Positions 16,201-22,778 of a stretch of DNA of 22,778 bases are shown piece by piece. The notes beneath the pieces were generated by a model. It made no database searches. It was not told where the DNA came from and worked only from the letters and a program-made list of their open reading frames with translations. A program made the translations under genes and the position numbers. Every line of letters starts with the position of its first letter. The stretch's first letter is position 1. Source of the DNA: a virus; IMG/VR virus record IMGVR_UViG_3300045413_000043, positions 1 through 22,778 of that record; one strand, given 5' to 3'.

Positions 16201-19200
16201 AAGTTTCATTGGATTTTCACGATCAGAAGCAGAAAGGTCTTTGAATTTAGCACAAGACGAACCAGTAATTACTCGCCTGGAACCCCTGGAAGAATCTCTT
16301 GGCCCTGCTGACAAAAACCCTAAAGCTACTGCTCCAAAATCTAGGGTAGGTGTTCCTGGAATGGTTACTGGCGGTAGGGAAGATATTGGAGGAGAAGCTA
16401 TAATGGATTTAGACAGAAGCCCTGGGTTCCCTTATCGTTATAGGGAGTGGTTACAAGATGTTAAAAAACTTTCTGACTCGGAAATTGATGCTTTGGAACG
16501 TCAAGCGGCAGCGGACCAAGTAGGTTATATGCGAAAGAAAACACAAGATGAACCTACTGTCCCGGAACTTGAAGCAAGTGCCCCAAAATCTAGGGTGGGA
16601 ATTCCTGGTATGAAAGTTTTAGGGTCACAACCTATTATGGATCTAAGCAAAGAAACTTCTGGAATTTCTGAACGCTATCGGGAATGGTTAAAAAATGTTA
16701 AAGGATTGTCTGATGACGAGATTGCTGCTTTGGATAGGCAACGGGCGGCAAATTCTATTATTCTTACACGACTAAAAAAGCAGGACGATCCATCAATTAC
16801 TTCCCTAGATCGCCGCCCTGTAGAAGATAATCCTAGAGCAGCACTTCCAATCCCGCGTCCAACTGAAGCTGAAGTAATGTCTGCACCAGAAGTAGAGAAA
16901 CAGCCAAGAAGTCTTCGAGTCTTGGAAGGAATCCATTCTAGGATTCTTCATCACAAAGACTACAAGAATACTCCCGAAGCTCATTATGCTGCCCGCACCT
17001 TGAACCGTTGGGAACGTTTAGCAGATTTCAATCAAGGACGTTTCGTAGAACTTCCTCAATTAGCTCTGAACGAATTCACTCCAGCGGTTCGAGATTCCTA
17101 CTACCAGAAAGCTATGCAGGCTGGACTAACTAAGCAGCCAGCTAAATTCAACGCCGAAGAACAGAAGGTCGAAAACTACATGCGCAAATACCTGTTAGAT
17201 GTTCATGATGAGGCTCGTAATATGGGCTACAAAATCAATGATCGGGAACCAATCAGCGAACCTACCTATTTTCCTAGCATCATGTCCGCACAAGTTCAAC
17301 ATGTTCTTACACAGCGCCGTCATACTTTAGAAGGACAGCGTTACTGGAAAGCTATCACAGATCACTGGAAAGCTGCCGAACTGGAAGACACTGATAAACT
17401 CCTAGAGAATTACCTCAAAGCTATCTCTAGCATCCAGAAAGAAGGTTTAGGTCAAATTGAGTTTGGTGCTCTGCGGAAAGCTCAAGGTGTTGGATTGCCT
17501 GTTTCAGTCCGAGAGAAGGACTTGATTGTTGCTGTGTCGAAATACGGTAAACGAGTATCAAAGGATATGGCCTTATTTGAGGCGGTGCAATCTGATCCAA
17601 AGGCCATGAAGATATTAGGAATTAAAGGACACGACGGAGAAGAAGCAGGAGACGTGAAATGGGATTCTGGCGAAGAAGTAAAATCGCTGGCAGGAGTAGA
17701 AGAAATTAATACGGCACTGCAACATAATATGGATTTGATGCCGAAGCATCCTTTTACGCGTGCTGTAGATAAACTTGTTTCTAATCTTCTGATGGGTCCA
17801 ACAACCGGACTAAAGAACCTAATTAATACTCCAGCGCAGGCACTTCCTTATGTAAAAGGCGGACAACTTCCTGAATTCTTGACAGCATATTCTCGCGGTC
17901 GAGAACTAACTGCCCGCGCTTTTGGTTCAAGAGTAATCCGAAATAACATGCAGTCAATCTTGCTCGGAGATGAAGTTGATACTTCCAGTAGAATGCTGCA
18001 ATGGTTCAACAAAATGTCAGCAGGACTGTATCAATATCAACAAGGAGCTTTGGAAAAAACTTCTAGGCTTTGGACTTTAGGACTTGCTGATATTGCAAAT
18101 TCCCAGAATCTTGCAAGAGCACAAGCTGGAGATTTAGCGGCTAGAAAAGCCCTAAGAACTATGGGCGGTTTACTTGAAAAGAACCGACTCGAAGAACTAA
18201 TCAGTGGGCGCGGTAAATCAATAACTGAGCGAGAAATGGACATGCTAAACAAAGAATTTGTTGATGCTGTTCAGCAAACTTATGGCCCAAAAGATCAGCC
18301 ACGCTGGACCCTTGAAGGAGCGTATTCTCCATTCTTTGTGTTGGCGCGGTGGAGTGTTGGAAAGGCAAACAACATCATCAAGCATGTTGTTAATCCGTTA
18401 GTGAATGATGGGAACATTGTTCCTCTCATTGTTTATGCTGGCGGAACATTCCTGAATGGGTTGGCACTCCAAAAACTTGTTGAGATTCTTAATAATAAAA
18501 GGGACTTCAACCCAACTGCGAATGAAGTTTGGGATGCCATGAAAACTGATGGACGTAAAGCAGAGATTGCTGCTGGGATTATTAACATTATGCAACTGGG
18601 AAGTGCTGGAGGATTTGTCTCAGATGTTTTGAAGATTGTTGCTGATGTTGGTTTAACAGGACAGATGCCACGAGGATACGGAATTCCAACCGTTACTTTA
18701 GGTGTAAATCTTGTGGAGGATTTAGTGAATCTACAAAGGGCTGTCAACGATGGAACAGAGCCAGTTGAAGCTATCTTAGCATTCATTAAAGATTTAGCCG
18801 TGAAGAATGTCCAATCAGTCAGATTAGCTTTATCTCATTTGCCGGGAGCTAGAAAAGAAGAACTGAAAAGGAAAGAACGTTACAGGGATTTAGCTGTATT
18901 CGAGCGGCTGACTGGTGAAAGAACAATGCCGTTGGATGCTTCAGCGCAGCGCCTAAGTAATCCTCTACACCGCCCAGACATTAAAGCATTTAAGCGAGCG
19001 AAGACTGTAGAAGAAGGTGCTGAGTTGCTGCCAAAACTAATCGAGAAAGCTGAACAGAGAGCAGCAGGAAATATTGAAAAGTTCCGAGATGAAATGAAAA
19101 CTTTGAAAGGGCACAGTTATCAAACTATGCCCAATCCAAAGACTCATCCGAAAGATTTTTCTGAGTTCTTCCAGTTCCTTGTTCGGACACAGGGAGAACA

Positions 19201-19285
19201 AGCTGCTCTTGAACATTTAACAGATTTCATGCAGCAGAATGCAGTAGATAAGGTTAAGGCAAAGCTAGTGCCTAGTGTTCGCTAA
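13271..19285 (+). CDS. Giant ejection/polyvalent-type protein with HExxH peptidase motif
   Basis: 2004 residues. Order: Gly/Ala-rich hydrophobic region (about 66-108) that could insert in membranes; Ala/Glu/Lys coiled coil (about 285-430); a small helical domain near 540-625; a zincin-like region with HEVFH at 703-707 and a candidate third ligand in AEEF (Glu760/761); an array of five QDEP linkers (844-1180); and a long helical C-terminal region with a PTTGLKNLINTPAQ segment near 1510-1525 and further Gly/Ala-rich stretches. Giant multidomain proteins with peptidase plus helical C-terminal regions occur among phage polyvalent and internal virion proteins injected with DNA. I infer roles in genome ejection and cell-envelope or host-protein processing. 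Its stop overlaps the convergent gene's stop. Confidence 0.75.
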   Translation: MPITLTREDRKAAVRQLGYDPEQWDIDEVTNQLIPVTPSEDTGSPESSLRTHDPVSAGPSPLGSGLRHAAVGVLPSALALKAGVAVGASTLNPLLGLLAAGGTGIVSHMAERKAIKTFAPEFHKQLEKDVEVNPKASFAGGMLSSAPFMVPGKSIPEAAKALPLLVRRGATLLPEQKAALYNVGLGGTVGAGSSVAEDILAKPGPISERLKNISPTKAALGAVIGGASSDPTRIGQRLLGLSPTIATAPRILSTRRAATEDTPLSPEELNLVRLGIEPGAEAPAPTVKTKYTKEELKAVKQQMKDEAAELAVAKKLKTSAAGEELARGMEAEVAEIREAKLRAAGEQKKIGDADEIAAQQKAEANAAEAAAKQEAALKEQADKLATGQRALTERKLALRQAKLEARAKELEKQEIDFKNKLAAKALKPPPKQRPGIEESRLLGLTDAEQDRLIRLGEIDRRGDATPEEVKELNLLFDKSQRASPEAAVPELPSFDEVSKKIGWKSKVKNPTPGSMHGSHSWKDLLDAVLSGRKPVATGSALPPKSSVPEGIVFYRLTDDDSISHFGSYVAVKKGNEDAINNLLLARDSEEVGKALGYTAEEIAEYATRLKMIRDYEKKHGPFYQKEPAAVEALPTTPKATKPSEGWFQWWRNLADEHGIQLERDGTLTQNGKPIAGLAFLRQMSQRALAKINPSKAGFDTPAHEVFHIYFRDMLEGPSKIRAKLAKKALDSLERAEGEVAARIDAIRKANPGMSRREAAEEFLVSAVGEESIWRALGEDTGFKRAMQDIWSNIKARFGPKGSATIDDWKRLYSNKLVYDAPTGARYSKELPVAKPVGDPEVFMQDEPTIPKVESRARVGIPGIHDSRGSEAIMDLDRNGFGISERYKKWLREVKGFSDQEIADLSNRLREAKGIGIGSSLKYQDEPAVPKLEKQITRRRHPQFLINGIHQYFDRNHKLVAEIYRDPETGFWRDNDDQSFIGFSRSEAERSLNLAQDEPVITRLEPLEESLGPADKNPKATAPKSRVGVPGMVTGGREDIGGEAIMDLDRSPGFPYRYREWLQDVKKLSDSEIDALERQAAADQVGYMRKKTQDEPTVPELEASAPKSRVGIPGMKVLGSQPIMDLSKETSGISERYREWLKNVKGLSDDEIAALDRQRAANSIILTRLKKQDDPSITSLDRRPVEDNPRAALPIPRPTEAEVMSAPEVEKQPRSLRVLEGIHSRILHHKDYKNTPEAHYAARTLNRWERLADFNQGRFVELPQLALNEFTPAVRDSYYQKAMQAGLTKQPAKFNAEEQKVENYMRKYLLDVHDEARNMGYKINDREPISEPTYFPSIMSAQVQHVLTQRRHTLEGQRYWKAITDHWKAAELEDTDKLLENYLKAISSIQKEGLGQIEFGALRKAQGVGLPVSVREKDLIVAVSKYGKRVSKDMALFEAVQSDPKAMKILGIKGHDGEEAGDVKWDSGEEVKSLAGVEEINTALQHNMDLMPKHPFTRAVDKLVSNLLMGPTTGLKNLINTPAQALPYVKGGQLPEFLTAYSRGRELTARAFGSRVIRNNMQSILLGDEVDTSSRMLQWFNKMSAGLYQYQQGALEKTSRLWTLGLADIANSQNLARAQAGDLAARKALRTMGGLLEKNRLEELISGRGKSITEREMDMLNKEFVDAVQQTYGPKDQPRWTLEGAYSPFFVLARWSVGKANNIIKHVVNPLVNDGNIVPLIVYAGGTFLNGLALQKLVEILNNKRDFNPTANEVWDAMKTDGRKAEIAAGIINIMQLGSAGGFVSDVLKIVADVGLTGQMPRGYGIPTVTLGVNLVEDLVNLQRAVNDGTEPVEAILAFIKDLAVKNVQSVRLALSHLPGARKEELKRKERYRDLAVFERLTGERTMPLDASAQRLSNPLHRPDIKAFKRAKTVEEGAELLPKLIEKAEQRAAGNIEKFRDEMKTLKGHSYQTMPNPKTHPKDFSEFFQFLVRTQGEQAALEHLTDFMQQNAVDKVKAKLVPSVR
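15800..16810 (+). repeat. QDEP-linked module array inside the giant protein
   Basis: Five linkers of the form Q-D-[ED]-P-x-[IV]-x-x-[LV]-[ED] start at 15800, 16037, 16253, 16544 and 16781 (residues 844, 923, 995, 1092, 1171). Modules one, three and four share R-V-G-[IV]-P-G-[IM], an I-M-D-L segment and Y-[KR]-[KE]-W-L-x-x-V-K-x-[FL]-S-D-x-E-I. Module two is unrelated (HPQFLINGIHQYFD onwards). Modules three and four are also very alike in DNA at their starts (about 16331 and 16580), so duplication is recent enough to see. Confidence 0.8.
19282..19285. other. Convergent genes with overlapping stop codons
   Basis: The four bases ctaa hold the plus-strand TAA (19283-19285) and the minus-strand TAG (19284-19282). 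The structural block and the replication block therefore meet with no intergenic space, and any bidirectional terminator would have to lie inside coding sequence. I saw no obvious hairpin with a T-run around it. Confidence 0.9.
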
Positions 19286-19641
19286 TTCAATTTCCCGTGC
19301 CTGAATGGACGGGTTTTATTGAAAGCATGTTTTGTTAGAATCGCTGTGTAAATATCAATCCGCAGCCTTCGACTAACATCTAAGGCGCGGATGATAATAT
19401 CTGCAAGTTCTTCTTCAGCCTTCGTTAGCGGCCGTAACTGCAAACCGAGCATCTTACTTGCTTTATCGCAAAGATGATCAGCTTCTCCAGCGCGGAAAGC
19501 ATCCCATAATTCAGAGATTTCAGCATGGAGGTTGTTGCATTGGTTAGCAATAAACACTTCGATTGGCTGTTCTTTTGGATGAAAGCCATGTTCAACAGCA
19601 CAAGCATGGACTGTATCAGCGATTTCGTCGATTGTATTCAT
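19282..19641 (-). CDS. MazG-like all-alpha NTP pyrophosphohydrolase
   Basis: 119 residues. The family signature is visible: ExxE at Glu41/Glu44 in NLHAEISELWDA and ExxD at Glu78/Asp81 in EEELADIIIR, which bind Mg2+ in the all-alpha NTP-PPase superfamily. The chain ends with NKTRPFRHGKL, a typical last segment of phage MazG-like enzymes. Likely reaction: NTP or dNTP to NMP plus pyrophosphate, helping shape nucleotide or alarmone pools during infection; the substrate is not predictable. An AAAGGA site 8 bases upstream and an ATGA overlap with the ligase gene support this start. Confidence 0.8.
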   Translation of the reverse strand: MNTIDEIADTVHACAVEHGFHPKEQPIEVFIANQCNNLHAEISELWDAFRAGEADHLCDKASKMLGLQLRPLTKAEEELADIIIRALDVSRRLRIDIYTAILTKHAFNKTRPFRHGKLN

Positions 19642-20456
19642 ATGGTAGATCCTTTCACTTGCAGGAATATAGGAGTTCTTGGTTTATCTTTCGTTCCGTA
19701 AGCCTTGTATTTGAACATCAGAGTTTTCCCAATCGGCTTATTCTTCCAGAAGTATTTCTGCTGTAAGAAATTCAGTCCAGAGCCGACAAAGAATCTTCCA
19801 AACACTGGATGGAATACTTCAAAAGAACCACACAAATTCAGCACCCGCAGATTCTGTTGCTGGTATGTATCTGGATCAGCATTCTCCACAAGCTGCTTTA
19901 CATCCATGATTGTAGCTTCATCTGTAATCCACTGGATGTATTTTATCATTCCGAGTTCTGCCAGTGTGGACCTACCGAACTTGTAAGGAGCATTCGGATT
20001 TCTAATAATACTTCCTTCAAAGTCTTTGTTATTCGCCAGCGCAGCTTTCAATTCAGCTTCGGTATCTACCATTACTGGCATCAGTGCTGGAAAGCCTTTG
20101 TTGAACAAGTAATGGTTATAGCGTTTGATATAACTCATGTTCGGCTCCCTGAAATGATCAAACACAACAAAGACTGTCCCTTCAGGAAGACGCTCATTGA
20201 TGGACATAACTATCGACTGAATTTGATGGAATGTTTTGTCTGGAATAATGATTTCTCCATCGCAGCATTCAAGCTCTGGCCGCGCTTCTAACATAGCACG
20301 AAGCCGTCTGTTTGGAATTTGATGGTTACTTCTTGTCCAGGTTTGTCCGTGCTGGATTAAGCACCGGATACCATCTAGTTTCGGAGTGACCGCCAAAGGG
20401 TATCTCAACTGAGAGAATTCCCAAGGCCCATTGTAAGCAAGCATTGGTGTTGGCAT
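19638..20456 (-). CDS. ATP-dependent DNA ligase, small phage type
   Basis: 272 residues. Nucleotidyltransferase motifs in order: motif I KLDGIR at 26-31 with Lys26 as the AMP-accepting lysine; motif Ia-like TRSNHQIPN at 41-49; motif III DGEII at 66-70; motif IIIa FVVFD at 96-100; motif IV EGSIIR at 147-152; and a motif V position around Lys172 (MIKY), where the usual K-x-K is reduced to one lysine. An OB-fold-like C-terminal region (about 205-270) follows, with a PRTPIFLQVKG end resembling the last motif of T7-type ligases. It seals nicks in duplex DNA in replication. It is separated from the ATPase stop by one base and overlaps the MazG-like gene by four. Confidence 0.85.
   Translation of the reverse strand: MPTPMLAYNGPWEFSQLRYPLAVTPKLDGIRCLIQHGQTWTRSNHQIPNRRLRAMLEARPELECCDGEIIIPDKTFHQIQSIVMSINERLPEGTVFVVFDHFREPNMSYIKRYNHYLFNKGFPALMPVMVDTEAELKAALANNKDFEGSIIRNPNAPYKFGRSTLAELGMIKYIQWITDEATIMDVKQLVENADPDTYQQQNLRVLNLCGSFEVFHPVFGRFFVGSGLNFLQQKYFWKNKPIGKTLMFKYKAYGTKDKPRTPIFLQVKGSTI
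19650..19655 (-). promoter_or_regulatory. Shine-Dalgarno AAAGGA of the MazG-like gene
   Basis: On the minus strand AAAGGA lies 8 bases before the ATG at 19641, inside the end of the ligase gene. It supports the chosen start. Confidence 0.55.
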
Positions 20457-20457
20457 A

Positions 20458-21816
20458 CTATCTTTTTGTTATGTAGGCGATCTTTCTGTTTTCTGTTTCG
20501 CCTTTTGTTATTTTGTCTGTTCTTTGGAGATAGTCTAAGACTTCGATAAGCTCAGACTCTTTAACATCTCCAACGAATTCTTTCCATATATCGGTGAAGG
20601 TTTGTGGAACTTGAGAATTCCTGATAAATGTTTCCACGTCTTTTGCAACCTTCGCCAAGAAATTCTTGCCGCCGAAACTTAGTGCTAGGTGCATCCTAGA
20701 TTCTACTGTTTCCAGAACTTCAAGCACCCGCACACAAGTTTCTTTCTCAATAACTAAGCTATCATTATCCGCAAAGTGTATTGCCATCGCTAGCTTCTGA
20801 GCATGAACTTTCTTTCGCTCGTAATACGGCAACATCTTCGGACTGCTGTTTGGTCGTCGGATAGGATGGATTTTCTCAAAGTAGTGTTTGAAGTATGCAA
20901 ATGCTTCATCAGAGTATTGGACATGACCGTAGATTCCAGCAAGTTTCCGCAGACGTGTAAGAATATCTATAACAAAATTCTTCTGAATGTCATTCCTTTC
21001 CGGTAACTCAAATTTCTCAAAGCGTTTTGTAGTCTCATAAACAAAAACTACTCGCGCTGTGAACCCGGTTCCGATGAGTTTATTATCAAATGCTTCTGAC
21101 ATGAAATCTGGAGTGGTTCCAGCGTAGAATGAGATACATGGACGCGGAATGATATTCTCTCCGCAGTGCTTAGTTTCGTAGATATACTTCTCTCCATCCC
21201 ATATGTCAGTGAAGAAAGTAACTAAAGTGCTGGTGTCTCTGGAGAACAATGTAGCAAGTTCTGATATGCAGAATGCAAGGCTGTTATGCGTGTAACGCAT
21301 TGTTTTCATTTCTCCATTTTCCGCACCAGGAACTTTGTAAACGAAGGCGCGGTAAGCACCTTCAAGAGATTCAACTAACTTTGCATATGTAGTGCAGGAA
21401 GCTCCAAGCGGAAACAACAAGTTCCGCTTTTTTGTTTTAATCTTCTTCGGGTCTTCACCAATCTCTCGGAGGAATTCTCTGGCAGCTTCAGCAGATTCTT
21501 CTAGCTTCGCTGCTTTTGTTGAAGGATCAAGCATTGTCGGTCCAGCGGCAGTAGCAGTTACTTTCGGAGGAATTAATTCGTGGTAAGACAGCAGGAAGTT
21601 CAGTTCATGAACCATTAAGCCCTTTCCAACTCCAGGTTCTCCAACAAGAATAACATACATCCCTGGATATATTGGATGATGAGAAGCACCTATCCAGACA
21701 CGTCGCTGTAAGCAGGAAGCAATCAGAAAGTAAAACGACCAGTCAATAAAAGTGTCTGGAGAAGTGCTGTCTTTCATTACATAACGCCATTTTTCAAGAA
21801 GTGTTTTGTGTTCCAT
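20458..21816 (-). CDS. DUF3987-like AAA+/RecA-type ATPase, putative replicative helicase
   Basis: 452 residues. Walker A GEPGVGKG lies at 59-66 (Lys65) after a hydrophobic strand YVILV. A Walker B-like strand LAFCISELATLF at 180-191 holds Ser-Glu instead of the more usual Asp-Glu, as in DUF3987 proteins. A Y-I-Y-E-T-K...P-R-P-C-I-S-F-Y-A-G-T-T-P segment at 211-236 and GTGFTARVVFV at 249-259, with Arg255 as arginine-finger candidate, match that family. The C-terminal ~90 residues resemble a winged-helix domain. A charged insert (about 100-132) follows the first strand. No primase domain is seen in the window. Likely role: DNA unwinding or loading in phage replication, which fits the adjacent ligase. 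An AGGA site precedes the ATG. Confidence 0.75.
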   Translation of the reverse strand: MEHKTLLEKWRYVMKDSTSPDTFIDWSFYFLIASCLQRRVWIGASHHPIYPGMYVILVGEPGVGKGLMVHELNFLLSYHELIPPKVTATAAGPTMLDPSTKAAKLEESAEAAREFLREIGEDPKKIKTKKRNLLFPLGASCTTYAKLVESLEGAYRAFVYKVPGAENGEMKTMRYTHNSLAFCISELATLFSRDTSTLVTFFTDIWDGEKYIYETKHCGENIIPRPCISFYAGTTPDFMSEAFDNKLIGTGFTARVVFVYETTKRFEKFELPERNDIQKNFVIDILTRLRKLAGIYGHVQYSDEAFAYFKHYFEKIHPIRRPNSSPKMLPYYERKKVHAQKLAMAIHFADNDSLVIEKETCVRVLEVLETVESRMHLALSFGGKNFLAKVAKDVETFIRNSQVPQTFTDIWKEFVGDVKESELIEVLDYLQRTDKITKGETENRKIAYITKR

Positions 21817-21997
21817 GTTGATATTTCCTGAACGCTTTTAGTAATGCCTCGTATTTTTCTTCCTCGGTTGGGAAGCCCTTTTTAACCTTGACGACAATCC
21901 TTCCATTTCGTTTTATTACACAGAGCGCACAAGATGTTTGTGCAACAGAGTAGCCACACCTAGCTACTTCTAGGATGACTTCAGCCGGTGAGTTCAT
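21794..21997 (-). CDS. Small hypothetical protein
   Basis: 67 residues from the ATG at 21997, overlapping the ATPase start by 23 bases and the upstream gene's end by 17. It has two Cys in TSCALCVI and a strand pair with RIVVKVKKG, then a charged helix (EEEKYEALLKAFRKYQ). This could be a small alpha/beta fold; a metal site is not demonstrable from only a close Cys pair plus one earlier Cys. An AGAAG lies a short distance upstream. The function is unknown. It belongs to the replication operon by strand and spacing. Confidence 0.5.
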   Translation of the reverse strand: MNSPAEVILEVARCGYSVAQTSCALCVIKRNGRIVVKVKKGFPTEEEKYEALLKAFRKYQHGTQNTS

Positions 21998-22178
21998 TGA
22001 GTTCTTCTGGTGTCAAATCAAGTCGGAAGATTAGGAGTTTCTCTGTGCTGTCGATAGCAGGAAATAATGGACTCTTAGTGTCCGCAGATTTCTCCTGCTT
22101 TAGTATGCGGAATACAACAGACAGGGCTAACAGATAACCTTGCTGCTGTTCGTCAGAGAGATTCGGTGGAATTTTCAT
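21981..22178 (-). CDS. Small hypothetical protein
   Basis: 65 residues using the ATG at 22178; an in-frame TTG at 22205 would add nine residues and deepen the overlap with the upstream gene. The sequence MKIPPNLSDEQQQGYLLALSVVFRIL starts with a helical segment, and the C-terminus is LTPEELNEL. No recognisable domain. It overlaps both neighbours by under 30 bases, as is usual here. Confidence 0.45.
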   Translation of the reverse strand: MKIPPNLSDEQQQGYLLALSVVFRILKQEKSADTKSPLFPAIDSTEKLLIFRLDLTPEELNELTG

Positions 22179-22530
22179 TGAGAAGCTCTGGATAAAGTGT
22201 TTCAAAGAATGCTCTAAATTTCTGTTCTGGCGTTGCTGTCATAATGCGCCAACATGTGTCATGATCAATTTCATCTGGCGGTGCATCTGGATTATCGATT
22301 ACTTGGCTAAGTAACATGTCTATATAGGAATGACGAGTAAATGTATGACACTGTTCTAGTGCTCTCTCCAACGCACTTGCAGCATTCGAGTCAGTCAGCG
22401 GATTATTATTCAAGCAGAATTCATAAATACCTTCAGACTTTTTATAGACAAGTTTATCTGTAACAGTAGCAAAGAACTTGCTATACTGTTCTGTAAGAAC
22501 TGCTTGTTGTAGTTGTGTTAATGTTTTCAT
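22153..22530 (-). CDS. Hypothetical protein, mostly helical
   Basis: 125 residues; the ATG at 22530 follows a strong Shine-Dalgarno GGAGG ten bases upstream. Predicted mostly alpha-helical from its Gln/Leu/Ala-rich N-terminus and from the middle (NAASALERALEQC) and C-terminal (EQKFRAFFETLYPEL) segments. No catalytic motif or membrane segment is seen. It is the second gene of the minus-strand run. The function is unknown. Confidence 0.55.
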   Translation of the reverse strand: MKTLTQLQQAVLTEQYSKFFATVTDKLVYKKSEGIYEFCLNNNPLTDSNAASALERALEQCHTFTRHSYIDMLLSQVIDNPDAPPDEIDHDTCWRIMTATPEQKFRAFFETLYPELLNENSTESL

Positions 22531-22533
22531 ATG

Positions 22534-22778
22534 TCAGTTCCCTCCAAACAGTTGACCAATTTCTTCGTCAGTGTAGAGATCGGCCTCGTCAGGAATATAA
22601 GTAACCTGTATTCCAAATTGAAAACGCCATAATGAGAGATACCAATATCTTTGGTCCCGTTTCCAGAAGCATTGATTGATTCCAATAAGCCAGTTGTTCA
22701 TATTTCTTTTAGTCCATTCGTGTTCTTGCTGCTGTAAGGTTGCCAGTTGTATCCGATAGATACTCCTGAACCCATCTT
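22534..22778 (-). CDS. Unknown protein, partial at the window edge
   Basis: A minus-strand frame, open from base 22778 to the TGA at 22536-22534, encodes at least 80 residues. It is Trp/Tyr/Gln-rich at the start (IYRIQLATLQQQEHEW, then NWLIGINQCFWKRD) and acidic at the end (PDEADLYTDEEIGQL). An internal ATG at 22701 preceded by AAAAGAAAT could start a 54-residue form instead, so the upstream part is uncertain. The end carries the GGAGG of the next gene. No family is recognised. Confidence 0.5.
   Translation of the reverse strand, partial: DGFRSIYRIQLATLQQQEHEWTKRNMNNWLIGINQCFWKRDQRYWYLSLWRFQFGIQVTYIPDEADLYTDEEIGQLFGGN
22541..22545 (-). promoter_or_regulatory. Strong Shine-Dalgarno GGAGG of the 22530 gene
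   Basis: GGAGG on the minus strand, ten bases before the ATG at 22530 and within the last codons of the edge gene. It is the clearest ribosome binding site in the window. Confidence 0.6.

Noticed and set aside
19265-19330. Bidirectional terminator at the convergent gene ends
   Set aside because: No clear GC-rich inverted repeat followed by a T-run was found by eye around the overlapping stops.
19809-20291. 160-codon plus-strand frame
   Set aside because: It is opposite the DNA ligase, whose motifs are unambiguous on the minus strand.
22702-22778. Alternative minus-strand frame at the right edge starting MGSGVSIGYNWQPY
   Set aside because: It stops after about 25 codons inside the longer open frame, which continues to 22534 and carries the next gene's ribosome binding site; it could be the end of another gene but cannot be supported.

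Overview
The window reads as one tightly packed piece of a tailed-bacteriophage genome, probably an uncultivated or metagenomic virus. There are almost no intergenic gaps, adjacent genes repeatedly share ATGA or TAATG junctions, and the proteins are tail fibres, membrane lysis proteins, a GNAT-like protein and a giant ejection-type protein, with a small ATP-dependent DNA ligase, a MazG-like pyrophosphohydrolase and a DUF3987-like ATPase on the other strand. No tail tube or tape-measure gene is seen. The 2004-residue internal-virion-type protein favours a short-tailed (podovirus-like) phage, but this is inference. Two candidate lipoproteins that would suit outer-membrane spanins suggest a Gram-negative host. 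The host genus cannot be read from the sequence.

Layout, plus strand (1-19285). A tail fibre open at the left edge (to 2561) carries eight NVGIGT-type repeats. A small virion-like protein (2567) and a cysteine-peptidase-like protein (3082) follow. Next comes a run of small genes at 3479-5039: a tiny lipoprotein, a DUF1617-like protein, a holin candidate, a membrane-anchored coiled-coil protein, a second two-helix membrane protein, and a nested pair resembling Rz/Rz1 spanins. Then come an unknown protein (5039), a second tail fibre (5551), a neck/tail structural protein (6639), and two adjacent genes (7597, 8728) that look like one tail-stabilisation-type protein broken by an insertion and a stop-restart. 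The second of these ends in a degenerate metallophosphatase domain. After a GNAT-fold-like protein (11016) lie three putative internal-virion or ejection proteins (11387, 12338, 13271). The last has a membrane-like N-terminus, a coiled coil, an HExxH peptidase motif, a five-linker repeat array and a long helical C-terminal region.

Layout, minus strand (22778-19282). From right to left: a partial unknown gene, three small unknown genes, the DUF3987-like ATPase, the DNA ligase and the MazG-like enzyme, closely spaced in one presumed operon for replication and nucleotide metabolism. The two gene blocks converge and their stop codons overlap at 19282-19285, so no intergenic terminator fits there.

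The most interesting points are the apparently catalytically dead phosphatase domain on a tail protein, the QDEP-linked module array in the ejection protein next to its own HExxH domain, the two overlapping-frame lipoproteins, the stop-restart split tail gene, and the conserved DNA repeats in the tail fibre. No tRNA, CRISPR array, insertion sequence, integrase or attachment site was recognised, and no stretch above 300 bases lacks a gene.
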